Shown: positions 23,161 through 34,712 of the stretch, piece by piece
How the letters are laid out: each line of letters starts with the position of its first letter
Numbering within the stretch: the first letter of the stretch is position 1
From: Diospyros lotus
Lineage: Eukaryota; Streptophyta; Magnoliopsida; Ericales; Ebenaceae
DNA length: 64,000 bases
Reading direction: 5' to 3'
NCBI RefSeq assembly: GCF_014633365.1
Contig: NC_068352.1
Location: 22,539,310 to 22,603,309 of the forward strand
Program-made: the position numbers and the translations under genes
The notes under the pieces: generated by a model
The model's input: only the letters and a program-made list of their open reading frames with translations
Told to the model about the DNA's origin: nothing
Databases searched by the model: none

Positions 23161-24895
23161 AGATCATTATTGGACTACCTTTATAATTGTCCTAGTCTTG
23201 CCAAATGAGAAGATCATTGATGGTGTAGCAACAACTCCTTGTCATGTTCACATTGCAATTATTTTGAAATTATAATTTTACCCATTTTTGTTCTTCTAAA
23301 TTCTAATTAGGCCTTTTCCATGTGCTTAACTTTAATAAATTTCATTAAAACCCAAATTACTTTAAAACATATCATTCTACTCAAATCTTTTGGAAAATTG
23401 CACTTACACCCCCAAAAACTTTTGATGAATTATATTAATACCCTAATTACAAAATTACCAAAATACCCTTGAGATGGTAATCCAAATTACAAAAATGCCA
23501 TCAAGCCATTCCTTTTATGGAAATTACCATATCTTATTTTTCAATTTTTCTTAGAAAAATGTCGGTATTACATACAATCCCCGTTAAAGAATTTTCATTC
23601 TCTAAATTTTCTTAAGTTAGGGCTTTGGAAAAATGCTCCAAAATTCCTCAAATTATGGTAATTAAGTCATTTTCTTCGATTCCTTTATTTCAAATTCAAG
23701 GGTATTACTGATGCTATATATGTGAAATTCACCCTTAAAATTTTATTTACTTGATGGAGTTGGTTATAAAAGAAAAAAAATATATCTCCTAATTTAGTAT
23801 ATTGTTGATGATTCCATATATTTTATTTTATTTATGTGTAAGATTTTTTGGTTCTAAAAAAGAGTTTTAATCTTTACTAATTTTTGTTATCAAATTTGTG
23901 CTATAATACGTAAATGATGGTGTTTCTTAATTTGTATTTTTATACAATAAAAGCTTATGGGAGTCACCATTCACCATGCTAGAGCTTGGTTTAGGAGTGT
24001 AGTGGCTCCCTTTCAGGTGGAGTTAGAAAATTTTTTAGTGAGGGTGAAAATTATTAAAGAAAAAAATATGAAACAATGTAATAATATAAATAGACTAAAA
24101 GTTAACATAATTTATTCAATCCCTTATAGCGAGAATTTGAAATTGGATTATCAGAATTTATAATTTTAATTTATCAATTAATTTTTTTATAACTAAAGTA
24201 GTTGAATTTAGGTAAAAATCTAGCCCAATATGAATGAGAGTCTGTTAAAAATGTTAGATCAGTGTAAACCTCAATGAATGGCGTTCCAAGGTCCTCACTG
24301 AGCCTTCATTGCGGCCCTTCTCCTATTTAATATTAATATTCAACATTAATGGTTGATGGCCTTGTTGAACTCCCATGATTATATTATTAATGAAAAAAAT
24401 AAGTAATAATAATTAGAAAAATTAAAATTATCAAACAAAACCTTCTTATGTATTCATCACCTCTTCTTGAAGATAGGAATTAGTTTATGCTTTGGACAAA
24501 TTACAAGAACTTTGCATGGTTGATATGTTTTTTACCAATTGCAAGACCTATTGCAGCCAAAAGACGTCAGGATCCCAAAGCAAAGGTCCTTGGTGGCTCT
24601 AGCTGAAATATCATTTCTGGTTTACTAATTATTGTGGGTTCAATACCCATTAATTTTAATGCAAAAACAAACACTGAAAAAATTAATTAATAAATAATAA
24701 TAAACTGGACAATTTAGATTAGTCAAGCTAATCCAATGAGGAGGATTGTGAGAGATCAAGTTGTCCACGGTAGGTGGCCAACATGGGCCCACATGGCAAC
24801 CACTGGGACACCTCGTGAGAGGTAGCCCTCCCAGACCAACCATGGTTGTTGCTGGGGGCTCCAGAGAAATGAGCCCTCGGGGCCTGTTGAGGTGG
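23161..24895. other. AT-rich intergenic DNA, no gene seen
   Basis: No coding exon or terminal repeat was recognised. A moderately GC-rich stretch from about 24740 leads to the next MITE. Confidence 0.5.
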
Positions 24896-24903
24896 GGCCA
24901 TGC

Positions 24904-25562
24904 TAGAGATGGGAAATGGATCGGCCCGCCTCATAGCCCAGCTCAGTCCGTTATTGTAGCAAACGGGTCGGGTGGCCCGCCCAGCAAAATGAGGGTTGTG
25001 CCGGGCCAACGATATGTGACCCTCGACTCGACCCACTAAAATGGCCCATGGACCAGCCCATCAATTGGCCCGCTAAAATGGCCCGGCCCGGCCCACTAAA
25101 AATAAAAAAATATTTAAAAAATTATCTTTGTAATTAGTAATTATAAATATATTTTAAACATAATAATTAAAAATTATATTTATTATAAACATAATTTTAT
25201 TGTAATGTTTGTAAGTATAATTATGTTTATAAAATTATGTTTATTATAAACATAAAAATTATAAGTAAATAATGTTTACTTATAAACATATTTTAAAAAA
25301 TATTAGTTACATTTGAGAAAAAAATATATTTTTTTAAATTGTATTTAAAAAAATTAAAAATAAATGGTTCACGGGCCGGCCCAAACAGCTAGGCCCACGA
25401 GCTGCCCAACAGGCCCACGGCCCAGCCCGTCCCATTTTGGCCCATTTATTAAGGGTCACAGGGCCGTGTCGGGCCCCAATTTCCATTTCCCTGGCTCAGC
25501 CCACCAAATGAGTGGGCCAAACGGGATGCGGGTCGGGCCGACTTGCGCATTTCCCATCTCTA
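24904..25562. mobile_element. hAT-type MITE with GGCCCA-rich arms, copy 1 (659 bp)
   Basis: The ends are TAGAGATGGGAAATGG and its complement GCATTTCCCATCTCTA. They are flanked by the exact 8-bp duplication GGCCATGC at 24896-24903 and 25563-25570, diagnostic of hAT insertion. Both arms are packed with GGCCCA/TGGGCC and CGGCCCG motifs. The centre (about 25090-25360) is AT-rich and not shared with the shorter copy at 29865-30148. No transposase is encoded. Confidence 0.92.
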
Positions 25563-25570
25563 GGCCATGC

Positions 25571-27240
25571 CCTACTTTGCTAAGGCCGTTGTAGGTTGAG
25601 CACGGCCAGGGTTGCCATGGACCAATCCTAGCCCAAGAGCTAGTCTCAGGGAAGGGTAATTTCACCCCTTCAAAGGGTGGCTTTCCTGTCAAAATGTTTT
25701 CTTGAGTACCATGGGATCTCATGTAATGTGTAAATTATAATAATTTCAACATTCAAAAATCTTTTCGAGAGGATAAACTTGAGTACCATGGGGGTCCGAA
25801 AGAAATGAACATCATATGTAAGAGATGAATATCATTATAAGAATTATAATCTTGAACTATTTAGAATTACTTTATATCCCTCTGTAAATAGATAAATACT
25901 TATTCCAAAAAATTTATGTTTCTAATATATATTAGTGTGAATTCTGTTCTATAAATTTTGGTATTCTCACTGTCTAACTTAAGTATTAGAGTATTAACGA
26001 TGGGATGTCCCAGAACCCTTGAACTATTTTTTTCCTAGCAGACTCAGATGGTCTGACGACAATATTCCCAAACAAATAAATTTATTATTGTAATTCGACA
26101 ACAATAATATACAAACTCATTATGGTTTGAATGCAATAGAGTTTTATTTTTGTGATTTAAAAATATTTTTGTAGGCTATTATAGTTTTTTTTTTTACTCG
26201 ATCATCTATATATTAATTCAAAGATCATCTATATATTAATTCAAAAATCTCTCTAAAGTAGATGTTCAAGTAAAAAAAAGTAAAGTATTTGAATTTTTAA
26301 AGACATTTTGAAGTCACATGAGTTCCTGTACAAATGACCAAATCAAAGGAGATTTTAATGTAATTTATTTAAAAAATATTAAATACTTAATATTAAAAAA
26401 TATTTTCAACACTAAAAATATTTATAGTATTGAGTATATTTAATCCTCGAGCAGAATTATACTTAATATTAAATATAAAAAATTTTAAAAGTCTTTTCCA
26501 TCTTCTTTACATTTTGAAATTCAAGCTTAGATTTTTTATGAAAATTTTGGGTTAAATTTGATGCCAAGAATAGTAAAAATATTTAATTAATATTATATAT
26601 TATTTAATAGAATCTAAGACTATGAGAGTTGATATGTTGCTCATGTGCTCGACACGAGCTAGCAAGGAGGATAATGGTGTGTGGGCCCCACCACCCTTAT
26701 AGGATCTACACCTCTTCTTTAAAATTGTTCGAGTTTGACAATTATTATGGTACCAACACGAGCAATGTAACAATTTTATTAAGATTACATTTGATACAAC
26801 TAGATTAAAGAAAAAGGAAAGAGAATGAAATATAATGACTATTCTATTTTAATGCCATGTTTGACATAAGTTGGAATAGAATGACCATTTTAATGTTTGG
26901 TATGTCTTCATTTTAATAAAATGAATTGAAAAAAATCAACCAGCTGGCGAAAATCCCCTTTTACAATATAAAAATAAAAAGTCTTATTAAAATAGTATTT
27001 AATTTCCCATAATCATATAATTGTTGAATATATATAAAAAAATATTTTCAGCCTTCTTTGCTTAAAAATAATCAATAAAAATAAAGTAAAAAATTATTTA
27101 AATGCCAAAAAAGTTATTTAATTAAAAATAATCATATAATTGTCGAATATATATATATATATATATATAAATAATTCTTTTTATCCATCTTTACCTAAAG
27201 AAGACTGAAACCCAACAGTTGGATTCGGTAATTGAAGAGG
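25571..27240. other. AT-rich intergenic DNA with small duplications
   Basis: A 22-base phrase (GATCATCTATATATTAATTC) is tandemly duplicated near 26201-26245. AATAATCATATAATTGT recurs at about 27009 and 27127, followed by a TA run near 27150-27168. No gene was seen. Confidence 0.55.
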
Positions 27241-27716
27241 GGAAGGGCTACCGATGGAAGAGATGAGGGCGGCTCATGATGGATGGTGCTGGCTGCAGAA
27301 GAAGGGTGGATAATGGCAGAGGGGGACGATAGTGATGACGAAACGAATGGTTAGAGAAGGAAGAAAAGCTGGGTTGGCGTGTCGTTGGTTGCGGAGGAGG
27401 CGAACGATTGTGGGGGTTGGTGGCAGAAGATGGGGGTTGGGATGGGAGTCGCCGATATCCAATGGATGTAGCTGGAGGAGATGAAAGTTCGTAAAATGGG
27501 TGGTTTTTAGTGACCTTTGGCAGAGGAAGAGGGGAGGCTACGTTGCGGTGTTTCCGGCGGTAAAGGAGGCTGATAGTCGGTGGCTGGCGACAGAAATAGG
27601 GGCTGGGAGTCGCCGGTTGCCAACATATTTGATCGGAGGAGATGAGTGGTTTTTGCCAAACTTTTTGGTGATCTCGCAGCGACGACGGCCAGCAGCCTAA
27701 GGGTTTGTTCTGTCAT
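27241..27716. repeat. GC-rich island with degenerate GGTTG/GGCGG repeats
   Basis: A G-rich stretch repeats words such as GGGGTTGG, GATGGGAGTCGCCG and GGTGGTTTTTAGTGAC. One 30-base phrase (GGGAGTCGCCGAT/GGGAGTCGCCGGT) recurs at about 27444 and 27606. ORFs on both strands look repeat-driven. It resembles the GC-rich cores of MITE-like units elsewhere in the window, but no ends were found. Confidence 0.4.
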
Positions 27717-27779
27717 AAAAAATATTTTTTAATTTTTTAACTCTAATTTTACAATTAAAAATACCATGACATTTTATAT

Positions 27780-27905
27780 TTCAAAAAATAATAGCATTCA
27801 TTTCTAAAACATTTATAAAAACCTCTTTTTGATATTTATAAAAATATTCAACAAAAGATATTTTCTAATTTTTCTATAAATAAATGCTATTATTTTTTAA
27901 AATAT
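27780..27905. repeat. Small foldback repeat
   Basis: AAAAAATAATAGCATTCATTT near the left end pairs with AAATAAATGCTATTATTTTTT near the right end. Arms of about 21 bases enclose about 80 bases of AT-rich DNA. Confidence 0.6.
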
Positions 27906-29515
27906 AAAATATTATAGCATATTTAGTTATAAAATGGAGTTGAACATTAGACAATAGTTTCCACAATAGGGAGAACCCTTTTTCCTTTCCTTATTTCCTA
28001 TTTAGTAGATTGCATGCATCTATGATTAAAAATTCGAGTAAATTTTATGGGATACCTTTGAGATTTGGTGAAAAAGTCGAGAGTCTCATTGTATTTTGGG
28101 ATTGTCAATCACCTTTTTTGCTAATATTAGCTGACAACAATTAATTTTTTTTCAAATTTTAAACATACTATATTTTTTCTCTCAACACTGAAATTGGAAA
28201 AACAAAATAAACTTACAGTCAGTGTGGTTAGTGATGGCATAAGCTATCACCTCCATTGCTAGCTTATCTTGACCATGATGGGTTTCTAATCAATTGCGAC
28301 TTTAAATTTTTTATCAAAAAAGTTTCGTTAGAAACTCTATCACTCGTGAACTCTATCATGATTTGGTGAGCTTTTAATATGATAGAGATAGAAAGAGAGT
28401 TTTATTGTGTCGATTTTTATTGATTGTCATCATATTTGAGTCACCTTTATATTTTTTTCAATTTTTTGTTAAAGAGTAATGTTATAGGACATGACAATCA
28501 TCAGTACATGTGATAACACATGAGAGTGTTTAGTTGACATTATAATAAAATCTGTTGAGTGTCATTTCATTTTTTCCAATTAAAGAGAAATTGTTTAAAA
28601 TCAATGATGAAATAATTAATTTTTATATTTTTATAAAGATAAGTAATGTTAATGCTATTTTTGAAAATAGAAAACTACCCAATACCATTGAGCCAAACAT
28701 TAGGGCTGCCACATAAAATTTATCCTTCAATTTTTTTTTTAACATTAGGGTGGGGGGGGGTTGCATATTTTCATATTATTTTTATTTATATAGATCTTAC
28801 TTTTTTATGTATAATTTTTTGTTTAAAAAAAAAGATTTAAGCTTTACCCTTGTTGTTGCCAAATTTGAGCTCTAATAACTAAAAATATGATGTTTTATTT
28901 TCTTAAAAGATTTATTTTTTAAAATCTTCATATCTACTTTGTCTATTAATGTGCCCTTTGTACTGTTTTATTTTTTAAATTTTAGTAATAATATGGAATG
29001 CAGGATATTTATGGTGCGAATAAAATATGGGAGAGAATATAAATATTTTTTAAAAATTAAATTATAATTTATTTTTTTATAATTCTTATATAAATGAACT
29101 GACTAAATTAAAAATTTGTCACTCGACATAAATAAAAATAAACAATTAAGTAAATGAAGCAATGGAGATCAAAAGAGAGAAAAAAAAAATATACGAGGAT
29201 GAAAGGTATTTCTCATCCAAAGTCGATCTCATACCTTTCTTTATTTTTAAAACCCTTTTAAGTTGTAGTATGATTTTTATTTTACATGAATTTTAATTTA
29301 ACTAAATAAAGATTATGAATAATTTTAGTTTGAGTTACTTTAATTAATATATATATATTTTTACAGGAATAGTGTCTTAGCCATTTTGAGATAGTTAGAG
29401 AGATTAAATTAATAAAAAATAAAATTTAAAAATATTTAAATAAAAAATAATAAAATTTAAGGGTACATGGTGAATTCACTAGCGCGATTAGTAATCATAA
29501 TAGTTAATACATTTT
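27906..29515. other. AT-rich intergenic DNA, no gene seen
   Basis: Contains a G run near 28744-28754 and many A/T tracts. No coding or repeat boundary was recognised. Confidence 0.5.
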
Positions 29516-29519
29516 GCTC

Positions 29520-29690
29520 CCAACTTTAAATGTTTTCTTTTGTCGGGACTCCGGTGCTTATGTCTTTAATTTTATTAGAGAGAGTAAATCATGATATATG
29601 CCTCAAGAAGACCAGAACTCGAACTTGTAATCCACTAAAATAATATCGACATATCATTTGTCCTTCCTTTACCAATTGAACTGTGCCCTA
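29520..29690 (-). repeat. Candidate tRNA-derived SINE
   Basis: On the minus strand GGCACAGTTCAATTGGT (29671-29687) resembles a tRNA A box. About 50 bases on, CAAGTTCGAGTTCTGGT (29611-29627) resembles a B box. Flanking duplications were not found, so the length is approximate. Confidence 0.35.
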
Positions 29691-29864
29691 TGGGCTATTT
29701 TGCTCCGAACTTAAACTTACCCCAGAAGGATAAGCCAAAATCAAATGTATTTATTACTAGTATTATAAAATTTTAATATAATAAATTTTTATACATTTAT
29801 CATATAATATAATATGTCTTTCTAGTTCTGGCACAAGGTATAAAGCAATTTACTTACTCCCTTG

Positions 29865-30148
29865 TAGAGATGGGAAATGGCTGGGCGGCCCATGGGACGG
29901 CCCACCTCATAGCCCGGCTCGTTATTGTAGCAAACGGGCTGGCCCATGGGCTCGCCCAGAAGGCCCATGGCCCGGCCCGCCCCACTTTGGCCCATTTATT
30001 AAGGGTCACAGAGCCATGCCAGACCCAAGTTTCTATTTCATTGGCCCGGCCCGTTTCTCTTGTGGGCCAAATTCAGCCTGACCCACCAAATGGGTTGGCC
30101 AAGCGGGATCCAGGCCGAGCCGACTCGTCGACCAATTTCCCATCTCTA
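29865..30148. mobile_element. hAT-type MITE with GGCCCA-rich arms, copy 2 (284 bp), beside the FAR1 exon leader
   Basis: The ends TAGAGATGGGAAATGG and AATTTCCCATCTCTA are flanked by the exact 8-bp duplication CTCCCTTG at 29857-29864 and 30149-30156. It shares the phrase CATAGCCC-GCTC-GT-ATTGTAGCAAACGGG and TTTGGCCCATTTATTAAGGG with copy 1. It holds five GGCCCA and one TGGGCC, the core of site II promoter motifs bound by TCP factors. It sits immediately upstream of the likely transcribed leader of the next gene, and a TATAAAG (29839-29845) lies 20 bases before it. Confidence 0.92.
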
Positions 30149-30447
30149 CTCCCTTGGGCTCTCGGAAATTCTCCTTGGAATGCCCAATTATCGTCCTTGG
30201 AACAATCCCCAAAACCAAATGCCTCTCCACCTTCCAATTTCCCTCTAAAAGTTAGAAACTCTCTCTCTCCTTCTTCCCTTTCCCTCTTTCCAGTTTCCAC
30301 CGCCGTTTCTGCAATTCTGTGCTCTGCTCAATAGCCTTCAATTCGCCGTCTTCATCGTCCTTCTTTAACACAACATGTTCCATCCAGTTTCTGACAGTTA
30401 GGGTTTCTCTTCTCCCCTAACAAAGCTCTCAACTTCCCCTACTAACG
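30149..30447 (+). promoter_or_regulatory. Probable 5' leader exon of the FAR1-domain gene
   Basis: A pyrimidine-rich, moderately GC stretch (CTCTCTCTCCTTCTTCCC and similar) fits a plant 5' UTR. It ends at ACG before GTACTG at 30448, a possible though weak donor. Acceptors follow at 31315, 31330 and 31344, just before the ATG at 31360. The leader and its intron are inferred from composition and splice signals only. Confidence 0.4.
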
Positions 30448-31029
30448 GTACTGTTCTGATCCTGTCCTGTCTGCGCATGTAATAATTAATGTGATTGGAA
30501 ATTTGAAGTCTGTGCTGGAAATTAGATGAACTATGGTCGTGCATTACTGAATGGAAGTTTAAGCGCTTTTCTGTATTTGAATAGTTAGGTCCAGTCGTGG
30601 CTATTTCTTTCTAAAATACTTGGTTTTGGTGGAAATCATTTGCATTTTTGTTTTGGGAATTTGATCTAATTTAAGACGTGTTATGAGATTTTTTGTTGGT
30701 TGCTGCGGGGGGCTTCAATTAAAAAGCTTGTCTGCTTGGTTCTTATAGAGATCATAAAACCATGACGCCATTGTTTGGAAATAGCATTGCTAGCATGCCC
30801 TGGTATAGGAGCAATATGATAGTCTTGTCATTTGTGATGCTGGTGATTTCTCTGTTACTTCATTTAAGACATGGATTGCTGGTGTGCCTGTACGAGATTG
30901 ATGGTGTTCTTTGGTAATACAAGCAACAAAATGCATTTGTTCTTGATATTGCTTAGGTCTCCTCTTGGCACTTCAAGTTTGTTGTCACTTGCTGTGCATG
31001 CACCGTTTAAACATCAATTGCGTCTGCGT

Positions 31030-31033
<4 letters not shown>

Positions 31034-31060
<27 letters not shown>
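31034..31060. repeat. (TA)n microsatellite in the leader intron
   Basis: A run of about 27 bases of alternating TA. Confidence 0.9.
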
Positions 31061-31066
<6 letters not shown>

Positions 31067-31359
31067 TTAATCACAAGTGGTATTAAATGATTAGGCTAGG
31101 TTTTTGAGGTTTCACTTTAGAGCTTGATGGATCTGCTTCATGTTATTCATGCTTCTAAAGATAAATATTTAATCACAGTTCTCTTATAAACATTTGTTTG
31201 TTAGATATGTTGTTTCACTAAATTCCAGCCCCACTCTTTTCGAGGCTTGCATGCACTTGCACACCTAGAAAACCAAGTGCTTTTTTTTTTCGTCTCCCTC
31301 TTTGTTCTTCTTTAGGTCATATTTCTCCAGGTTTGACTTGCTAGGTGAAACTCAACATT

Positions 31360-31894
31360 ATGGAAGTTTGGAATGTGGATGAGCAAGTCGGACAAAACAA
31401 GATGCTTCCACCACCGATGGGAACCTTTCAAACTCGTGAAGAACTCCTTAAGCATGTTCGGGATTTTGCTTTGGCACAGGGCTATATGGTATCTATTAAG
31501 GATTCTTCCAAGGATAGATATGTGACGATTGCATGTGACCGAGGTGGTGTCTATCGCAAGAGGGTCAAGACTGGAGAAAATATGCGTCAAAGGAAAGCAT
31601 CTTCTCGCCTTACAAATTGTCCTTTTGAAGTTGTGGGCAAGAAGGATGATGACTTGTGGGTGTTAAGCATTAAACACGGAGAACACAATCATGAACCTTC
31701 AAAAAGCAAATACGATCACCCTTCTTGCCGCCGCTTTTCAGAAGAAGAGATCCTTATCATAAGAGAGATGACTGTTGCTGGTAAACGGCCATGGCAAATA
31801 CTGAAGGTACTGAGGCAAAAAAACCCAAATCTAGTATCTGATTCGAGGAACGTTTACAATGTCAAGGCTAAGATTCGCAGAGAGATGCTATCAG
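31360..31894 (+). CDS. FAR1-type DNA-binding domain exon (178 residues plus one base)
   Basis: The ATG at 31360 gives MEVWNVDEQVGQ; the extra codons upstream back to 31345 have no ATG. Residues 20-115 form a FAR1/FHY3-type WRKY-GCM1 zinc finger with Cys59, Cys87, His109 and His111 in place. Residues 120-178 are a basic helical tail (SRNVYNVKAKIRREML). FAR1-family proteins are nuclear transcription factors derived from Mutator-like transposases, and most continue into a MULE transposase domain; none follows here. The frame closes at 31921 if unspliced. A donor, TCAG before GTCAGG, at 31894/31895 leaves phase 1. That matches the acceptor of the DEP1 exon at 48407, so it may be the N-terminal part of a fusion, or else a truncated FAR1 gene. 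No frame damage is seen. Confidence 0.88.
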
Positions 31895-33115
31895 GTCAGG
31901 ATCTTTTACCCTTTTTTTATTGATAGGGCAGAGACATATAGAACATGTAGCATGCGTATATTTTTGCTTCTAAATTTGCAAATCATGGCAAGGTTTACAA
32001 ACTGCTCATATGTAGGATTGTTGGGTCACCTTCTGCCATTTACACATTTCAGATAGGAAAAACTGCTTGCCGGAATTTTCCTATTAGGCTTGATTTGGAA
32101 TCTCAAAAAGAACTTAGAATTACTTAGTCAAGTTATCTTGAACTATTCCAGATTCATGCAGCCCGTACAGCGGAAGGACCGTATAATTTTCATGTCATTG
32201 GTCGGTTAACTTATGTTTCTTTTACTCATTGTAGTAGGCTTTATAGGATAAGGTAGTTTTGTGATATAGGATGTACACAGAAATAGTATTAATTGTATTA
32301 TTTTTCCTGGGGTGTGATGTATCTGTAATCTTTGTCGTTATTTTGCAATCATTATTTTGGGAGTACATGTTTAGATTTATACACCAACTTAGGAAGTTTG
32401 TTTTATGGAACAGATGTTGATATACATTTGTTGTATATCCTTCCAACAGATATTAAACTGATAATAGATTCCAGATCTAATCTGAAGGCCTGACAATATA
32501 TACCTCTCCATCATTTTGGGTCCCCCAGCAAATAATAAGCTTGTCATAGCCTGGAGAAGTTATAATGATATTATCTTCTTTCTTATCCATTATGACTTCG
32601 TTGAAACAAATTGCCTTTATTCCTCTAGAGTCTAGACTGTTGAGAAGCTAGCTAGGACACCGTTAAGTGACAATAGGCACTCGTACCAATTGAAATTAAT
32701 TTTCATGATATTTTCAAGAATTAAGGAATTGGTGAGTATAGTAAAGTTCATTCTTTGTTTTCTAAATCTAATGACCATAATCTCGTAGGCAGCATTTGAT
32801 GATTAACTGCAAGGAATAAAACCTTTTTCTTTCAATGCAGAATTTGCTTTTCTTAATTATTTTCTTGAGTAAAATCTCTTTCTAAAACTTTCCGACATTT
32901 TAAATGAGATTGTATAATCAAAATCTTACTATCTAAAAGTTCTGCTTAAATTAGATGCATGTGGAAAGGGTTTTCCATCTTTCTTTCTTTTTACTTTCTA
33001 TAAAACTACTTTTCCATTAACTCTTTTGACAACTAAATAGCATATGTTTATTTTATATCTTTTGGTTGGATAGGGTGCAAAAGAGAAAGATCAAGAAATA
33101 TTTGGTGGGCGACTC
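31895..33115 (+). other. Intron or 3' flank after the FAR1 exon
   Basis: Intron-like, T-rich DNA. No further FAR1 or MULE coding sequence was recognised in it. Confidence 0.5.
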
Positions 33116-33118
33116 TTA

Positions 33119-33970
33119 GGGTGCGTTTGATTGCAAGCATAGAATTTGCATGGAAAGAAAATATTTTATAGGCAATTGAATTGCCTCGAATTAAATTTCA
33201 GGGAAAATGTTAATTGAAGGTGTTTGATTGGCTTAATTTTTTACCTAAAAATTGTTGTACTCTTCCAACTTTTGATGTTTGATTGTCATTATTTTCTATG
33301 GAAATAATCACATATACACATGTAGTTAATCAATAATCAAATACACAAATCAATAATTAACTACATAAAATAATCAAATATACGTATATTCAAAAAATAA
33401 ATCAAATATACATACACAAAATATTCAAAAAATAAATCAAATATACATAGAAAAATATACATACACCCAGCCACAACCGCCGTTGCTGTTCAGCCACAAT
33501 CGCTGCCATTGCTGTTGCCACCATCGCCGTTCAGCCACTCTCATCGCCACTGCCGCTGCCATTGCTCATTGCAGCTGCTACCATTCTTCAGTCACCACCC
33601 ACGGCTTTGCCGTCATCGATGGCCGCTGCTGCCATTGCCGCTGCCATTGCAACCGCTACCATTATCCAATCACTGCCAACGCCTTCGTCGTCGTCGATGG
33701 TCGCCACTACCAATCTCCGTTGATGGGCGGTGGTGGAAGGGGAAGGCCAGTTGCTGCTGGGTGGGTTTTTCCATTTCCATGGACAATGAAATCTCCCCGC
33801 CCCGCTAAATGAGAAAATCAATTCCAGCAAAAGTGAGAAAAGAGCATCACGTGACCACAACTTGGAAAATATTTTTTATAGAAAATTTGGCCAATCAAAC
33901 ACCTCAAAAGCTGGAATTTGAGTGGAAAATAACAATTTTTCATGGAAAAGAATGCAAATCAAACAGACCC
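33119..33970. mobile_element. MITE of PIF/Harbinger (Tourist) type with GC-rich core, 852 bp
   Basis: The left end is GGGTGCGTTTGATTGCAAG. The right end, read inward, is GGGTCTGTTTGATTTGCAT. TTA lies on both sides (33116-33118 and 33971-33973), the usual Harbinger duplication. The outer thirds are AT-rich. The core at 33470-33800 is a degenerate (GCC/CCATTGCTG)n GC island with a palindromic tendency. It encodes no transposase; Ala/His-rich ORFs come from the repeat. Confidence 0.75.
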
Positions 33971-33973
33971 TTA

Positions 33974-34350
33974 GTTATAAGTGTCTTAAAGAAGATATTG
34001 CCACAAATTGAGATGATTGACGAGCTAGAATTTTCATGTAGCCGACTGCACCTAGTGGGATTAGGAGCTTGTTTGGTATCATTGTGCTCTCAAAACACAG
34101 CTGTTTTTGTTTTTAAGTTTTACAAAAGCAGTGTTTGGTAAAACACAACTTTTTAAACTGCAGTTACTTCTCTAAAAAACATGTTAAGCTGTTTCAAAGA
34201 AAAAGCAAGGGCCCCATGGCTTTTTATAAAAAGTAAGCAACTTATAGTGGGACCCACATCTATTAATATTCCACATTCTGTTGCCAAACACTAATATTTA
34301 ACATTGCTTTTGCAATATGACACAAAAAGGCACAACACAGCACAACAATG
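33974..34350. other. Intronic or repeat-like DNA, family not identified
   Basis: GCTTGTTTGGTATCATTGTG on the left and CACAACAATGTGTC on the right suggest weak inverted ends of another small element, but they could not be confirmed. Confidence 0.3.
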
Positions 34351-34680
34351 TGTCAAGGCTAAAGCCAGGCAATGAATTCTCCCTAATTCAGTGTGAATAA
34401 GGAAGTTAACGGAGAAGCAGAACAGAGAAAATAGAGAGAGGGAGAGTTTAGAAAGAGGGAAATAGGGAGAGTGAAGAAAGAGATTAGTAAGGAGGAAGAA
34501 ACGATGTTCTCATTAATTCCTCGATGCCCCAATCTGAGAGGATCAATGGGGTTATATACAATCTGTCGGAGGATTCCCACCAATGACAGCTTCTACACCC
34601 TTCTATTGTTATAATTGCTCAACTTCTACACCCTTCTATTGTTATAACCACTTGCATGTGACTCCCCCCTAGATGTAACA
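34351..34680 (-). repeat. Probable 3' LTR of a chromovirus remnant
   Basis: It begins TGTCAAGGCTAAAGCC and ends CTAGATGTAACA on the plus strand, a TG...CA unit of 330 bp. It contains a tandem copy of CTTCTACACCCTTCTATTG. Read on the minus strand it would follow the chromodomain fragment at 40867-41420 once the intervening copia element is removed. Its 5' partner and a clear polypurine tract are missing. Confidence 0.5.
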
Positions 34681-34712
34681 AACTCATATAATGGCAAAAC
34701 TGTTGGAGATAA

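Noticed and set aside
33483..33860. Ala/His/Cys-rich ORFs on both strands
   Set aside because: They come from a trinucleotide-like repeat in the core of the MITE.
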